DNA from: CAZZBK01 sp964652155
Lineage (GTDB): Bacteria > Planctomycetota > Planctomycetia > Pirellulales > PNKZ01
Reading direction: 5' to 3'
NCBI GenBank assembly: GCA_964652155.1
Contig: CAZZBK010000006.1
Location: 1-64,000 of the forward strand
DNA: 64,000 nt
Below the pieces are notes generated by a model that saw only the letters and a program-made list of their open reading frames with translations, had not been told where the DNA came from and did no database searches. The number at the start of each line of letters is the position of its first letter. Positions within the stretch are counted from its first letter, which is position 1. Below, piece after piece: positions 9,011-16,281 of this stretch. The position numbers and the translations under genes were made by a program.

Positions 9011-10395
9011 GCGACGCGCTCGACGATTATCGTTGGTTGACCTGCGGCGAGGCAAACGCCTTTCTGTCGTCGTTAAGCGGCGACGGGGCACCACTTGTGC
9101 AGCAAGTTGCTCGCTTGCGGAAACAACTGTCGGCCGAGCGGGTCCACGTGCTCATGCAACAACATGAGCTACGCCAGCGTGCGCGCGCCAAGTTCTCGCG
9201 CGCCGATGAAATGCTATTCACCGGCGTGGGACTCGAACAGGCCACCGATGAGTGGGTCGCAGCCTACAAAGCCCGGCGATTTCCGGTCTCTGGCGAGGTG
9301 GTCGATCTGTGCAGCGGCATCGGCGGCGACCTGCAAGCCCTGGCGGCACGAGGCACCGCGCGGGGCGTCGATGCGGTAACCCCTCTCCCTTTGGGAGAGG
9401 GTGGCCGAAGGCCGGGTGAGGGCGGTCCGCAGATCAATGATGGTGGTAGACCGGGCGACAGTGCCATGCCCCCTCATAGGGCGACTGCGTCGCCACCTTC
9501 TCCCGAAAGGAGAAGGGTTGAGTTAGAAGCCCTGGCGGCGCGAGGCGGCACCGCGCACGGCGTCGATCGTGATCCGATCTGCGCTCTGCTCGCCGCGTAC
9601 AACGCGCAGGTCGACGTGACCGCCGCCGACTGTTCGATTGCCGACGTCGAGCACGCCGCGGCGTGGCACATCGATCCCGACCGACGTAGCGGAGGGCAAC
9701 GCACGATTCGGGTCGTGGACCACGAACCGGACGCAACGGCGCTCGAAGCACTGCTCGCGGCCAACGAGCATGGGGCGATCAAGCTGGCGCCGGCGGCCGA
9801 GTGGCCCGATCACTGGACGACTCGCGCCGAATGGGAATGGATCAGTCGCGAGGGGGAGTGCCGACAGTTGGTCGCCTGGTTCGGAGCGCTCGCCGAGCAA
9901 CGTGGCCAGCGGACGGCGACCATTGTCGCGCGGCGTGGTGGATCGTATCGCACGGTGGTCGAACGACTCAGGGCGCGGACGCTGCCGCCGTTAGGCCCCA
10001 TCGAGCAGGTGTTGTACGAGGCCGATGCCGCGGTTTTTGCCTCGGGACTGCTCGCCTCGCTAGCGGCGGAACACGACCTGCACGGCCTCGACCCCAACAG
10101 CGGTTACTTGTCGGGGCCTTACCTGAGCGACGCGCTGGCTGATCCGGCCTTGGCCGCGTTTGCGGTGCGCGATGTCTTGCCGCTGGATACGCGTCGGCTC
10201 AAAGCCTACTTGCGCGAGCGCGGATGCGCGACGTTGGAGATCAAGAAGCGTGGCGTCGATGTCGATCCGCATGCGCTGCGTAAGCTATTACGCGTGCCAG
10301 GCGCTGAGCAAGCTACGCTGCTGCTGACCCCGTATCAGGGTCAGCATGTCGCCATTGTCGCCGAACGCATCCGCACGGAGAAACCGAAACCATGA
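9007..10395 (+). CDS. Class I SAM-dependent methyltransferase with C-terminal THUMP-like domain, carrying a repeat insertion
   Basis: This is a predicted RNA or DNA methyltransferase of the THUMP-like family (462 aa). The SAM-binding motif I is VVDLCSGIGGDL (about residues 98-109), and the next strand ends in the acidic GVDRDP. The C-terminal domain (roughly residues 350-460) holds LKAYLRERGCATLEIKKRGVDVDP, typical of the THUMP-like fold. Between motif I and GVDRDP lies a low-complexity Gly/Arg/Pro stretch of about 50 residues. It is encoded by two inverted palindromic repeats and flanked by a duplicated ALAARG...GVD segment; without it the protein would have the usual length near 400. The gene overlaps the preceding one (ATGA) and the following one (ATGA at 10392). 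Confidence 0.85.
   Translation: MSDALDDYRWLTCGEANAFLSSLSGDGAPLVQQVARLRKQLSAERVHVLMQQHELRQRARAKFSRADEMLFTGVGLEQATDEWVAAYKARRFPVSGEVVDLCSGIGGDLQALAARGTARGVDAVTPLPLGEGGRRPGEGGPQINDGGRPGDSAMPPHRATASPPSPERRRVELEALAARGGTAHGVDRDPICALLAAYNAQVDVTAADCSIADVEHAAAWHIDPDRRSGGQRTIRVVDHEPDATALEALLAANEHGAIKLAPAAEWPDHWTTRAEWEWISREGECRQLVAWFGALAEQRGQRTATIVARRGGSYRTVVERLRARTLPPLGPIEQVLYEADAAVFASGLLASLAAEHDLHGLDPNSGYLSGPYLSDALADPALAAFAVRDVLPLDTRRLKAYLRERGCATLEIKKRGVDVDPHALRKLLRVPGAEQATLLLTPYQGQHVAIVAERIRTEKPKP
9373..9526. repeat. Inverted pair of palindromic repeats inserted in frame in a gene
   Basis: Two hairpins sit here: CCCTCTCCC/GGGAGAGGG at 9381-9401 (TTT loop), and CCTTCTCC/GGAGAAGG at 9496-9516 (CGAAA loop) in inverted orientation, as the tail order shows (GTGGCCGAAGGCCGGGTGAG after the first; CCCCCTCATAGGGCGACTGC before the second). 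The unit is flanked by a direct duplication of host sequence (9335-9372 and 9527-9567). The spacing from copy to copy is 192 nt, exactly 64 codons, so the frame is kept. Confidence 0.85.
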
Positions 10396-11069
10396 ACGCC
10401 GTGTCTTTCGAGCCAGCGCGAACGCGCATGATCGAGCAACACTTGCTCCGCCGCGGAATCGACGACCCACGGGTCATCGCGGCAATGCGCGAGGTTCCTC
10501 GTGAACGGTTTGTCGATGCGAGCCAGATCGAGCGCGCCTACGACGACACGGCACTCCCCATTGGACTGGGTCAGACCATTTCGCAGCCCTTTACCGTCGC
10601 GTTTATGGCGCACGCAGCACAACTTAAGCCGAGCGATCGGGTGCTGGAAATCGGCACCGGATCGGGCTACGGAGCCGCCGTACTGTCTCGTTTGGCCGAC
10701 CAGGTCTGGACCATCGAGCGTTGGCCCGAGTTGGCCGAGCAGGCACGGCGGCGATTGCATGCGCTGGGATATCAGGTTCGTGTATTGACGGGGGACGGCC
10801 TGCTTGGCTTGCCAGAATGCGCGCCATTTGATGCAATAGTGGTAACGGCCGCCGCCGAGTCGATACCACCGGCATATCTGGAACAATTGGCCGACGGTGG
10901 TCGATTAGTCATTCCGGTTGGTTCCCCGTTGCGGCAGCGAATGCTACGCTTAACGAAGCGAGATGACATGGTAACGACCGTCGACTTGGGTGCTTTTGCA
11001 TTTGTGCCGCTCGTCGGATCGCATCACGCCCCGGGCCACGAGGAAGGAGAACCACGCGAATGGTCGTAA
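10392..11069 (+). CDS. pcm: Protein-L-isoaspartate O-methyltransferase
   Basis: This enzyme repairs L-isoaspartyl residues in damaged proteins, using S-adenosylmethionine. At 225 residues it is of standard length. Visible motifs are VPRERFVDA, GQTISQPFTVAFM (substrate-binding region), the SAM motif VLEIGTGSGYGAAVLSRLA (about residues 79-97) and the post-motif GDGLLGLPECAPFDAIVVTAAA, followed by LADGGRLVIPVG. Its ATG overlaps the upstream methyltransferase stop (ATGA), and its 3' end overlaps the following small gene by 10 bp, so it is mid-operon. Confidence 0.95.
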   Translation: MNAVSFEPARTRMIEQHLLRRGIDDPRVIAAMREVPRERFVDASQIERAYDDTALPIGLGQTISQPFTVAFMAHAAQLKPSDRVLEIGTGSGYGAAVLSRLADQVWTIERWPELAEQARRRLHALGYQVRVLTGDGLLGLPECAPFDAIVVTAAAESIPPAYLEQLADGGRLVIPVGSPLRQRMLRLTKRDDMVTTVDLGAFAFVPLVGSHHAPGHEEGEPREWS

Positions 11070-11344
11070 ATCTTGAAACGCTGGACATTCCACCGGACGA
11101 GTTGGAACTGGTTCGCGAGGTGGTGCGGCGGATGGCCTATCAACGATGGCATGAAGCTGGCTGCCCGAATTGCGACGGCGTGCAGTTTTGGTCCGACGCT
11201 GAGCAGGAGTGGATTGCCCGCTACTATATTCCGCGGCGAATCGATTTGCGGCCGAGCGAGGCATCGCCGGACGATTGCGGCGACCCGGTGAACGGTGACG
11301 AGTGGGTCGACGCACCCGCCTGCCCCGAGACAGTAAATCAGTAA
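11060..11344 (+). CDS. DUF2934-like small protein, 94 aa
   Basis: The segment VREVVRRMAYQRWHEAGCPNCDGVQFWSDAEQEW (about residues 18-52) fits the short DUF2934 pattern of an R-A-Y-x-x-W-x-x-A-G...FW-x-x-A-E helix pair. The C-terminal third is acidic and probably disordered. Function of the family is unknown. It overlaps the end of pcm by 10 bp and is the last gene of the rightward operon; a leftward recombinase gene follows 22 bp later. Confidence 0.7.
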   Translation: MVVNLETLDIPPDELELVREVVRRMAYQRWHEAGCPNCDGVQFWSDAEQEWIARYYIPRRIDLRPSEASPDDCGDPVNGDEWVDAPACPETVNQ

Positions 11345-11365
11345 CCGCCGGGCGTCGCTCGAAAC

Positions 11366-12268
11366 TCAACGCGCGCGGGGATGCGCTTTCTCGTACACGG
11401 CCCGCAGGTTGGCGGTGCTCACGTGCGTATAAATTTGCGTGGTGAGCAGGCTTTTGTGCCCCAGCAGCTCTTGCACGCTGCGAATATCTGCCCCGCGGTC
11501 GAGCAGATGCGTGGCAAAACTGTGCCGCAACGTGTGGGGCGACGTCCGCTGATCGAGGCCGGCCTGCGTGATGTGCTTGTCGAGCAATCGGGCCACGCTG
11601 CGCGTTGTGAGCCGGGAGCCGAACTTGTTCACGAACAGCGGGCGATGCGGGTTAGTCGCCAGCTTTGAGGCCACCTTGCGCACCCGCAACCAGTGTCCGA
11701 TCGCTTTGGCGGCGAATGAACCGATCGGGGCGAGTCGTTCGCGGCGTCCTTTGCCGCGCACCAACACGATGCCGCTGGCAAGGTCAAGGTCGCTATCGTT
11801 GAGCCCGACCAGCTCGCTCACGCGCAGGCCAGCCGAGTAGAGCGTTTCGAGGATTGCGCGATCGCGCAGCCCGGGCGAGTCATCGGCCCCGGGCGTTTCG
11901 AGCAACCGCCGCAATTCGTCGGTCGTGAGAAAATGCGGCAGCGCACGAGTTTTGCGCGGGCTTCGCAACGGCTTGGCCGGGTTCTGTTTCGCCCAGCCCT
12001 CGCGCTGTCCGAACTTGAAAAAGCTGCGCAACGACGCGAGCCGCCGGGCGATCGATGCCTTCGAGTACTCGGCCTCGTGCAGCGCGGTCATGTAGCCGCG
12101 CAGGTCGAGCGTCGTGAGTGCGCCCGGTGCCGGACACTCGCCGCCATAGGCCTCGTCGAAATACGCGGCCAGCGAAAGCAGATCTTCGCGATAGCTCTTG
12201 ATCGTCAGGGGCGACGCATTGCGCTCGACTTGCAGGTACTGCAGAAATCGCGCGATCGACTTACGCAT
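11366..12268 (-). CDS. xerC: Tyrosine recombinase of the XerC/XerD type
   Basis: This site-specific recombinase probably resolves chromosome dimers at dif with a second Xer protein. It has 300 residues, the usual length. The N-terminal SAM-like core-binding domain covers about residues 1-90. The catalytic set is complete: Arg149 (SAGLRVSEL), Lys173 (RGKGRRER), His245 and Arg248 (SPHTLRHSFATHLL), His271 (LLGHKSLLTTQIYTHV) and Tyr280. It is more like XerC/D than a phage integrase because of its size and the LLGHKS box. XerC and XerD cannot be separated by eye. Its start overlaps the end of the upstream small gene by 8 bp, suggesting co-expression. Confidence 0.9.
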   Translation of the reverse strand: MRKSIARFLQYLQVERNASPLTIKSYREDLLSLAAYFDEAYGGECPAPGALTTLDLRGYMTALHEAEYSKASIARRLASLRSFFKFGQREGWAKQNPAKPLRSPRKTRALPHFLTTDELRRLLETPGADDSPGLRDRAILETLYSAGLRVSELVGLNDSDLDLASGIVLVRGKGRRERLAPIGSFAAKAIGHWLRVRKVASKLATNPHRPLFVNKFGSRLTTRSVARLLDKHITQAGLDQRTSPHTLRHSFATHLLDRGADIRSVQELLGHKSLLTTQIYTHVSTANLRAVYEKAHPRAR

Positions 12269-12509
12269 TGTCCTGATCGGTGGGCAGGGGCAGCGTGAAG
12301 CGGCGTTGGCCCGATTGGTTCTTCGTGGCCGATTCCTGGCGAATCTTCTGGCTCAGCACGGCGGCGTCGTACCAGGAGAAGCTCAACTCGGGGTTGCTCG
12401 CAAATCGCCCGAGCGTACGCAGTGCCTCGGCTTGGCTCGAGTCGTCGTACAAAAAGACGTAACGTTCAGTACCCTTCACCAACGCCAGCACATTGATATC
12501 CTGAGTCAC
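12261..12509 (-). CDS. Small conserved-looking protein, 82 aa
   Basis: This is a soluble protein without a recognised domain. The N-terminal half (INVLALVKGTERYVFLYDD followed by EALRTLGRFASNPELSFSWYDAAVLSQKI) looks like a compact alpha/beta unit. A basic linker and a polar tail follow. Translation probably starts at the GTG at 12509, preceded by a GAGGAG ribosome binding site about 10 nt upstream. Its stop overlaps the Xer gene start, so both are likely one transcript. Function is unknown. Confidence 0.65.
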   Translation of the reverse strand: MTQDINVLALVKGTERYVFLYDDSSQAEALRTLGRFASNPELSFSWYDAAVLSQKIRQESATKNQSGQRRFTLPLPTDQDNA

Positions 12510-12611
12510 GATCCTGCTTACTCCTCAGCTACGGAACTGAACGGGATTCGTTCCGCGAAGCCCCCCTGGTGAACGCGACTCCGTTGCGTTCGGGCCTGCG
12601 GCTATGTGTCT

Positions 12612-13637
12612 TTATCGGCCAGTTGGCCAGCGCCACACGACTCGTGTTTCGCCAGCACCGCCTCGTGCCGACAGCATCTCGGCAATGTGCATGTGACAGC
12701 AAAAACGGATGAAGTCATCGCTGCGCTGCAAGTACGACTGCCACCCGCCGAACCGCGCATCATCGCGATAATAGGCATAGGTTCTCAGCGCTTCGGTGAC
12801 ATCCGCATCATGACCGTTAAAAGTTCGCGTGTGGCTCAACACCGGCGAACGCGATTCATGCAGCGCCGGACGCTGGGGACGCGGCTGAGCCGGGGTCAAT
12901 CCACTCGGATTTGGCCAATCAGGCGGCAAACCCGCCGCGCCGCTTTTGACACCTGTAACGATTGTCTCGACCGATTCGGGCATCGATTCTTCAGCACTCG
13001 CCCGCTGCGTTTTATTTTTTTCGTCCGACGTTTGGCTCGAAGCCGGCAGCGACTTGTCCGCTTCGGGGCTGACAGCATCGAGCGGCCGGTAGGCCGGCTC
13101 TTGGGTTTTGAGTTGCTCGCGCGCCAGCGCTAGCTGCGCTTCAAAGATCAAAGCAGGGGGAATATGCTCTTCATCGGGCGTGCCCCACGGCAGACCGTAG
13201 CCGGCCGGGATGGGATGGAAGCCCGGGTTGGCCGTGTACCACTCCACTTGCAACGCACAACGCGGCGGATAGTACGGCGTAAAATCGGTGACCGCGCCAA
13301 CAATCACGGCATCGACTTGCAATAGCTGCGCCAGCTTGCGCGCCTGCTCGGCCCCATTGAGCGTCAGGCCGTGGGCTTTCATCTGTTGCTCGACGACGCC
13401 CACCGGCACAACCTCGAACCCCGGCGTGCATTGCAATTCGTTGTAATAGGCCAGCGCGAATTGACGACCATCGACACTCGGCTCGGTGCTCAGATTAAAG
13501 AACGGCGCCACCGCCACCCGGTGCAATTGCGGAAAAGGGTTATGCACCTGCGGTCGACGACTGGTCTCGGGCAAAAACGTGCAGCCCCCGAGCAACAGCC
13601 AACCCACCGCCCATAGTCGAATCCAGTGCAGCGCCAC
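12612..13637 (-). CDS. Predicted lipoprotein, 341 aa
   Basis: The N-terminus is a lipoprotein signal: a hydrophobic stretch and a lipobox LLGGC with the lipidated Cys at residue 19. The start codon is GTG (13637). The next 150 residues (VAVAPFFNLSTEPSVDGRQFALAYYNELQCTPGFEVVPVGVVEQQM, then LAQLLQVDAVIVGAVTDFTPYYPPR) resemble the nucleotide-like fold of CsgG/GNA1162/TolB-N-type outer-membrane lipoproteins. The middle is polar and low in complexity, and the C-terminus (LRTYAYYRDDARFGGWQSYLQRSDDFIRFCCHMHIAEML) is helical. Function is unknown. It stands alone upstream of the Xer gene pair. Confidence 0.75.
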   Translation of the reverse strand: MALHWIRLWAVGWLLLGGCTFLPETSRRPQVHNPFPQLHRVAVAPFFNLSTEPSVDGRQFALAYYNELQCTPGFEVVPVGVVEQQMKAHGLTLNGAEQARKLAQLLQVDAVIVGAVTDFTPYYPPRCALQVEWYTANPGFHPIPAGYGLPWGTPDEEHIPPALIFEAQLALAREQLKTQEPAYRPLDAVSPEADKSLPASSQTSDEKNKTQRASAEESMPESVETIVTGVKSGAAGLPPDWPNPSGLTPAQPRPQRPALHESRSPVLSHTRTFNGHDADVTEALRTYAYYRDDARFGGWQSYLQRSDDFIRFCCHMHIAEMLSARGGAGETRVVWRWPTGR

Positions 13638-13859
13638 GGTAAGCCACCGAAGTTGATAGCACGATTGACCGCGCGGCCGACACGCTGTCGCCGCAATGTC
13701 AGCCTTATCGGCATAATCGGCATAACTTCTCCAGTGTTGTGCGCAAAATCAGCCGCTAGCTGTGCGCGTGATGACGCTTCGGGGGGGCGTTGAGCATCGT
13801 GCGAGCATCTTCAACGTTGGTAAATCAGAGGATCTGGCATCCAGGGCATCATTCAGCGG

Positions 13860-13953
13860 GTGGCTGGCGGTTTGCGTCTGCAATCCCCGGCTCACTTCGA
13901 GGCGGTGTCACATGTCACTCGCCGGGGTTTGCTTCGCAAACCACCAGCCACCC
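13860..13953. repeat. Inverted repeat, dispersed copy B
   Basis: GTGGCTGGCGGTTTGCG (13860-13876) is matched in reverse complement by 13935-13951, with one mismatch in 17. The right arm with its flank (13920-13953) also aligns with 8708-8740. The surrounding 13638-13985 has no convincing gene: rightward frames here are short and of poor composition. Confidence 0.6.
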
Positions 13954-13987
13954 ACAACGGTGACGCTCACACCTGAGCATCCCAGGG

Positions 13988-14065
13988 GGCGACTCGGCCG
14001 GCCGCGTGGCCCGTGTGACCGACCCCAGTGGCCGCACCGTCACGACCCATTACGACAGCCTGGAA
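13988..14065 (+). pseudogene. Rhs/YD-repeat protein fragment, left part
   Basis: In one frame this reads GDSAGRVARVTDPSGRTVTT followed by HYDSLE. That is a YD-repeat unit (GRVxxVTDPxGRTVTxxYDxLG). The next codon would normally complete DSLGR, but the frame instead runs into AATAAAGGGGTCAGA, which supplies a TAA stop. A stop codon lies upstream in the same frame at 13961, so only about 26 codons survive. A matching fragment resumes at 16122, so the gene has been interrupted or heavily deleted. Confidence 0.65.
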
Positions 14066-14200
14066 TAAAGGGGTCAGACCTGCTCTGTAGAAAACCCAAG
14101 CATGCCTGAGGATCATGACGTTGAGGGTCATGGCCTGGTACTGCCCCGCAGACCCACACACCTTTAGCCCCGGCTTGCCCGCCTGACTTTGTGCGCTAAC

Positions 14201-14779
14201 ATGGCGGGCATGAACGAGTTCACCAAGCTACGCACGCTGGCCAGGGAGAAGCGGGACAAGCTGCTCGCTCGGGTCCGTGCCGAGTATGACTCAACCCTCG
14301 TGCAGATCGCCGCCCTGGAGCGAGAGCTGCTCAACCGGGAGCTAACCAAGCACAAGACGCTCGCCGAGTGTGTCGCGGCCCTGATGCCCAGCGACAGGCC
14401 GTTTACCGTGCGGGACATTATGATCGGCCTGGAAGCGATGGACGATGGCCGCATCTGGCGCAGGAAGTCGGTCGACTATCACTTCTCGAAGCTCCGCGAG
14501 TTGGGCGTCATACGACGGATCAAGCGAGCGTCGGTCCACGAGCCCGCCCAGTACGTCAAAGGCGACTTGCAGGCCAAGGCGGTGCCCTTGGACGACATGA
14601 CGCTGGAGCAGACGATGCACAAGGCCCTAACCCGGCCCATGACCTCGACCGAGTTGACGGTGGCCGTGATTGAAGCCGGGTATCAGACCGCCATGAAGCC
14701 GAACACGTTAAGGAGCGTGGTCATGCGGCTGTTGCGCCAAGGCGGGTTTAAGCGGGATGGCGGGAAGTGGGTGGGGTGA
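14201..14779 (+). CDS. Hypothetical protein with coiled coil and winged-helix-like region
   Basis: This 192-residue product is of no recognised family. The N-terminal 50 residues are a charged coiled coil (LAREKRDKLLARVRAEYD... ALERELLNRELTK). The remainder has two repeats of a winged-helix pattern: FTVRDIMIGLEAMDDGRIWR to YHFSKLRELGVIRRIKR (about residues 70-110), and MTSTELTVAVIEAGYQT to RSVVMRLLRQGGFKRDGGKW (about 150-190). It may bind DNA. ATG at 14201 is preferred; another in-frame ATG is at 14210. It is the first gene inside the Rhs-interrupting island. Confidence 0.65.
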   Translation: MAGMNEFTKLRTLAREKRDKLLARVRAEYDSTLVQIAALERELLNRELTKHKTLAECVAALMPSDRPFTVRDIMIGLEAMDDGRIWRRKSVDYHFSKLRELGVIRRIKRASVHEPAQYVKGDLQAKAVPLDDMTLEQTMHKALTRPMTSTELTVAVIEAGYQTAMKPNTLRSVVMRLLRQGGFKRDGGKWVG

Positions 14780-15189
14780 TGGGGACTGTGTCACTAAATC
14801 TGAATAATTTTCGGGCGTTTTGGTCACAATTTTCCTATCGTCAAGATGTCATGGAGAGTATTTTTTAATGAGGTTAGGGCTATGCCTGATATAGCCAGGA
14901 CTACCGCAACGCTATTTGTGCTATCAAGTTACGGTAATTTTTACCACACTTTTGCGTGACGTAACTTACTGCGGTAATTGACGTTGCGTGCGGCCAAGGT
15001 TATAGTTGCACATGACTAGGGAAACATCTATTGTTGTAAAGTCGATGTGTCGATAAGATGATGCCCTTTTTTGTTTTTGTGGCGTAATTTTGAATTGATG
15101 GCAGTGATTGCCTACGTGGTATCGGTAATTCGCCACGTTCGTGAAGGCTGCTGAGTGTAATCGAATAATTCAATAATCCGGTGTACCAA
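14780..15189. other. Gene-free AT-richer stretch with repeated CGGTAATT motifs
   Basis: No gene is supported here. CGGTAATT occurs at 14932-14939, 14972-14979 and 15123-15130 on the + strand, the first as part of a GGTAA-TTT-TTACC palindrome. This is the upstream region of the toxin operon and could hold its promoter and autoregulatory sites. No clear -35/-10 pair could be assigned. Confidence 0.35.
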
Positions 15190-15636
15190 ATGTCCGTGCT
15201 TAAAGACGTCGAAAACTCCATCGAATATCGCATTGCCAAGCAATACGTCGATGAATTTGCAGACGACGTGATAATGAAGGAGCACAAGCATGCTATGGAT
15301 TGCATGGACTGCGAGGAGTGGCTGAACAAGGGAATAACAGCGCATCTGTGGATTACGCAAGTTGAAAATACGCTTCGAGTTGCGTCCTATGAGGGGCTCG
15401 TTGTATTAACTACTGAAGTGAAGGATGCAATCGAGACGCTTTACCGCCTATGGCTCCGCCCTTGCGCTGAGGCTGATGAGTGGATCGATCGCGTCTTGGC
15501 AAACGGACGAACCCCTGAAAACCTAGGCGAGTATCGCGAATGCAAGGCGAAAATCATCGATCAGATACAACGCCAGGAGTGGTTGAAGCTGGGGCAGAAG
15601 GCACGCAAGCGGCGATTCGCAGAAGAAGCGTGGTAG
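15190..15636 (+). CDS. Unrecognised protein upstream of a MazF-like toxin (candidate antitoxin)
   Basis: This soluble, acidic, mostly helical protein of 148 residues has no family I recognise. It starts at ATG 15190. Notable segments are SIEYRIAKQYVDEFADDVIMKEHKHAMDCMDC, a central beta-like LRVASYEGLVVLTTEVKDAIETLYRLWLRP and a basic C-terminus (RQEWLKLGQKARKRRF). Its stop (TAG 15634-15636) overlaps the GTG start of the PemK/MazF-like gene by 7 nt, the arrangement expected for a co-regulated antitoxin. Unlike MazE-type antitoxins there is no obvious N-terminal AbrB-like swapped-hairpin domain. The antitoxin role is inferred only from position. Confidence 0.6.
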   Translation: MSVLKDVENSIEYRIAKQYVDEFADDVIMKEHKHAMDCMDCEEWLNKGITAHLWITQVENTLRVASYEGLVVLTTEVKDAIETLYRLWLRPCAEADEWIDRVLANGRTPENLGEYRECKAKIIDQIQRQEWLKLGQKARKRRFAEEAW

Positions 15637-15989
15637 TCCAGCGCGGGCAGGTATACTACCTAAAAGACGGCGGAACAGATGAAACGAAGGGCAGGCCCAT
15701 AGTCGTCATGTCGAGAGATGACTTATGTAGGGGCGATCAGGTTTTAGCTGTTCCATTTTACTCTCAGCAACTTGAAAGACGTCGCAACCAACCGTTCTGT
15801 GCGGTTCTTGATCGGGGCGCGGGCGGTCTTGAAAAAGATAGCGCTGCCAAGGGCGACGAAATCAGCTACATCGATAAGGATGAGATTGATTTCGAGCGAG
15901 GCTCACTTGGAAGATTGAACGCCACTGAAATGCAGGCGGTAATCAGGGCGGTTCGCTATGCAATGCGGGACGATGAATTGTCAAGATAG
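15630..15989 (+). CDS. PemK/MazF family endoribonuclease toxin-like protein
   Basis: This is a predicted sequence-specific mRNA interferase (119 aa). The start is the GTG at 15630, just before VVVQRGQVYYLKDGG, the first strand of the MazF barrel; longer upstream versions read through unrelated coding sequence. The KGRPIVVMSRDD stretch matches the family's RPxVVxS motif with the catalytic-region Arg, and DQVLAVPFYSQQ matches the strand containing a conserved Thr/Ser. AKGDEISYIDKDEI corresponds to the DQVxxID region. It is coupled to the upstream gene by a 7-nt overlap. Length is normal. Activity and target sequence cannot be predicted. Confidence 0.75.
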   Translation: MVVQRGQVYYLKDGGTDETKGRPIVVMSRDDLCRGDQVLAVPFYSQQLERRRNQPFCAVLDRGAGGLEKDSAAKGDEISYIDKDEIDFERGSLGRLNATEMQAVIRAVRYAMRDDELSR

Positions 15990-16121
15990 GCGGCGAACCA
16001 ATTGATCGCCTTGCATGTCATTCTTTTTCGGCGGCCGCATCTAGCTTTCTGTAACTCGGAGAGCGGCCCGCGTCTTGGTGGCGCAGCAGTATTAGGGCAA
16101 TAAGGGGTCAGAACTATTATC

Positions 16122-16274
16122 TTGACAAGTCGCGGACAGGGACAGGTCCAGTACGTCACGCTCGACAACAGCGGTTCGCGGCAAATCGTCACCGACGCAC
16201 TGGGCCGCACGGTGCATACGACCTACGTCTCGGCCGGCCGCCGGTCGTCAGACTTGGAAAAGCGTGATGGCTGA
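16122..16274 (+). pseudogene. Rhs/YD-repeat protein fragment, right part
   Basis: One frame reads LTSRGQGQVQYVTLDNSGSR, then QIVTDALGRTVHTTYVSAGR, a clear YD-repeat style (xxVTDALGRTVxTxY), and ends in a TGA at 16272-16274. It begins immediately after the second copy of the AATAAGGGGTCAGA repeat and continues the same protein family as the fragment at 13988-14065. The rest of 15990-16121 contains no gene. Confidence 0.65.
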
Positions 16275-16281
16275 TGCGCGA

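Larger units (their letters stand above)
14064..16112. mobile_element. Island bounded by a direct repeat inside Rhs remnants
   Basis: AATAAAGGGGTCAGA (14064-14078) and AATAAGGGGTCAGA (16099-16112) are direct repeats, one base different in length. Outside them are YD-repeat coding fragments. Inside are three rightward genes with lower GC and different codon use from the neighbours, particularly 14780-15990. No transposase or integrase is inside, so it is not an autonomous element. It may be a non-autonomous insertion or the residue of repeated recombination at an Rhs cargo site. Confidence 0.5.

Noticed and set aside
13762..14109. Possible 115-codon rightward gene
   Set aside because: Poor composition, and it crosses the inverted repeat (13860-13953) and the Rhs remnant in a different frame.
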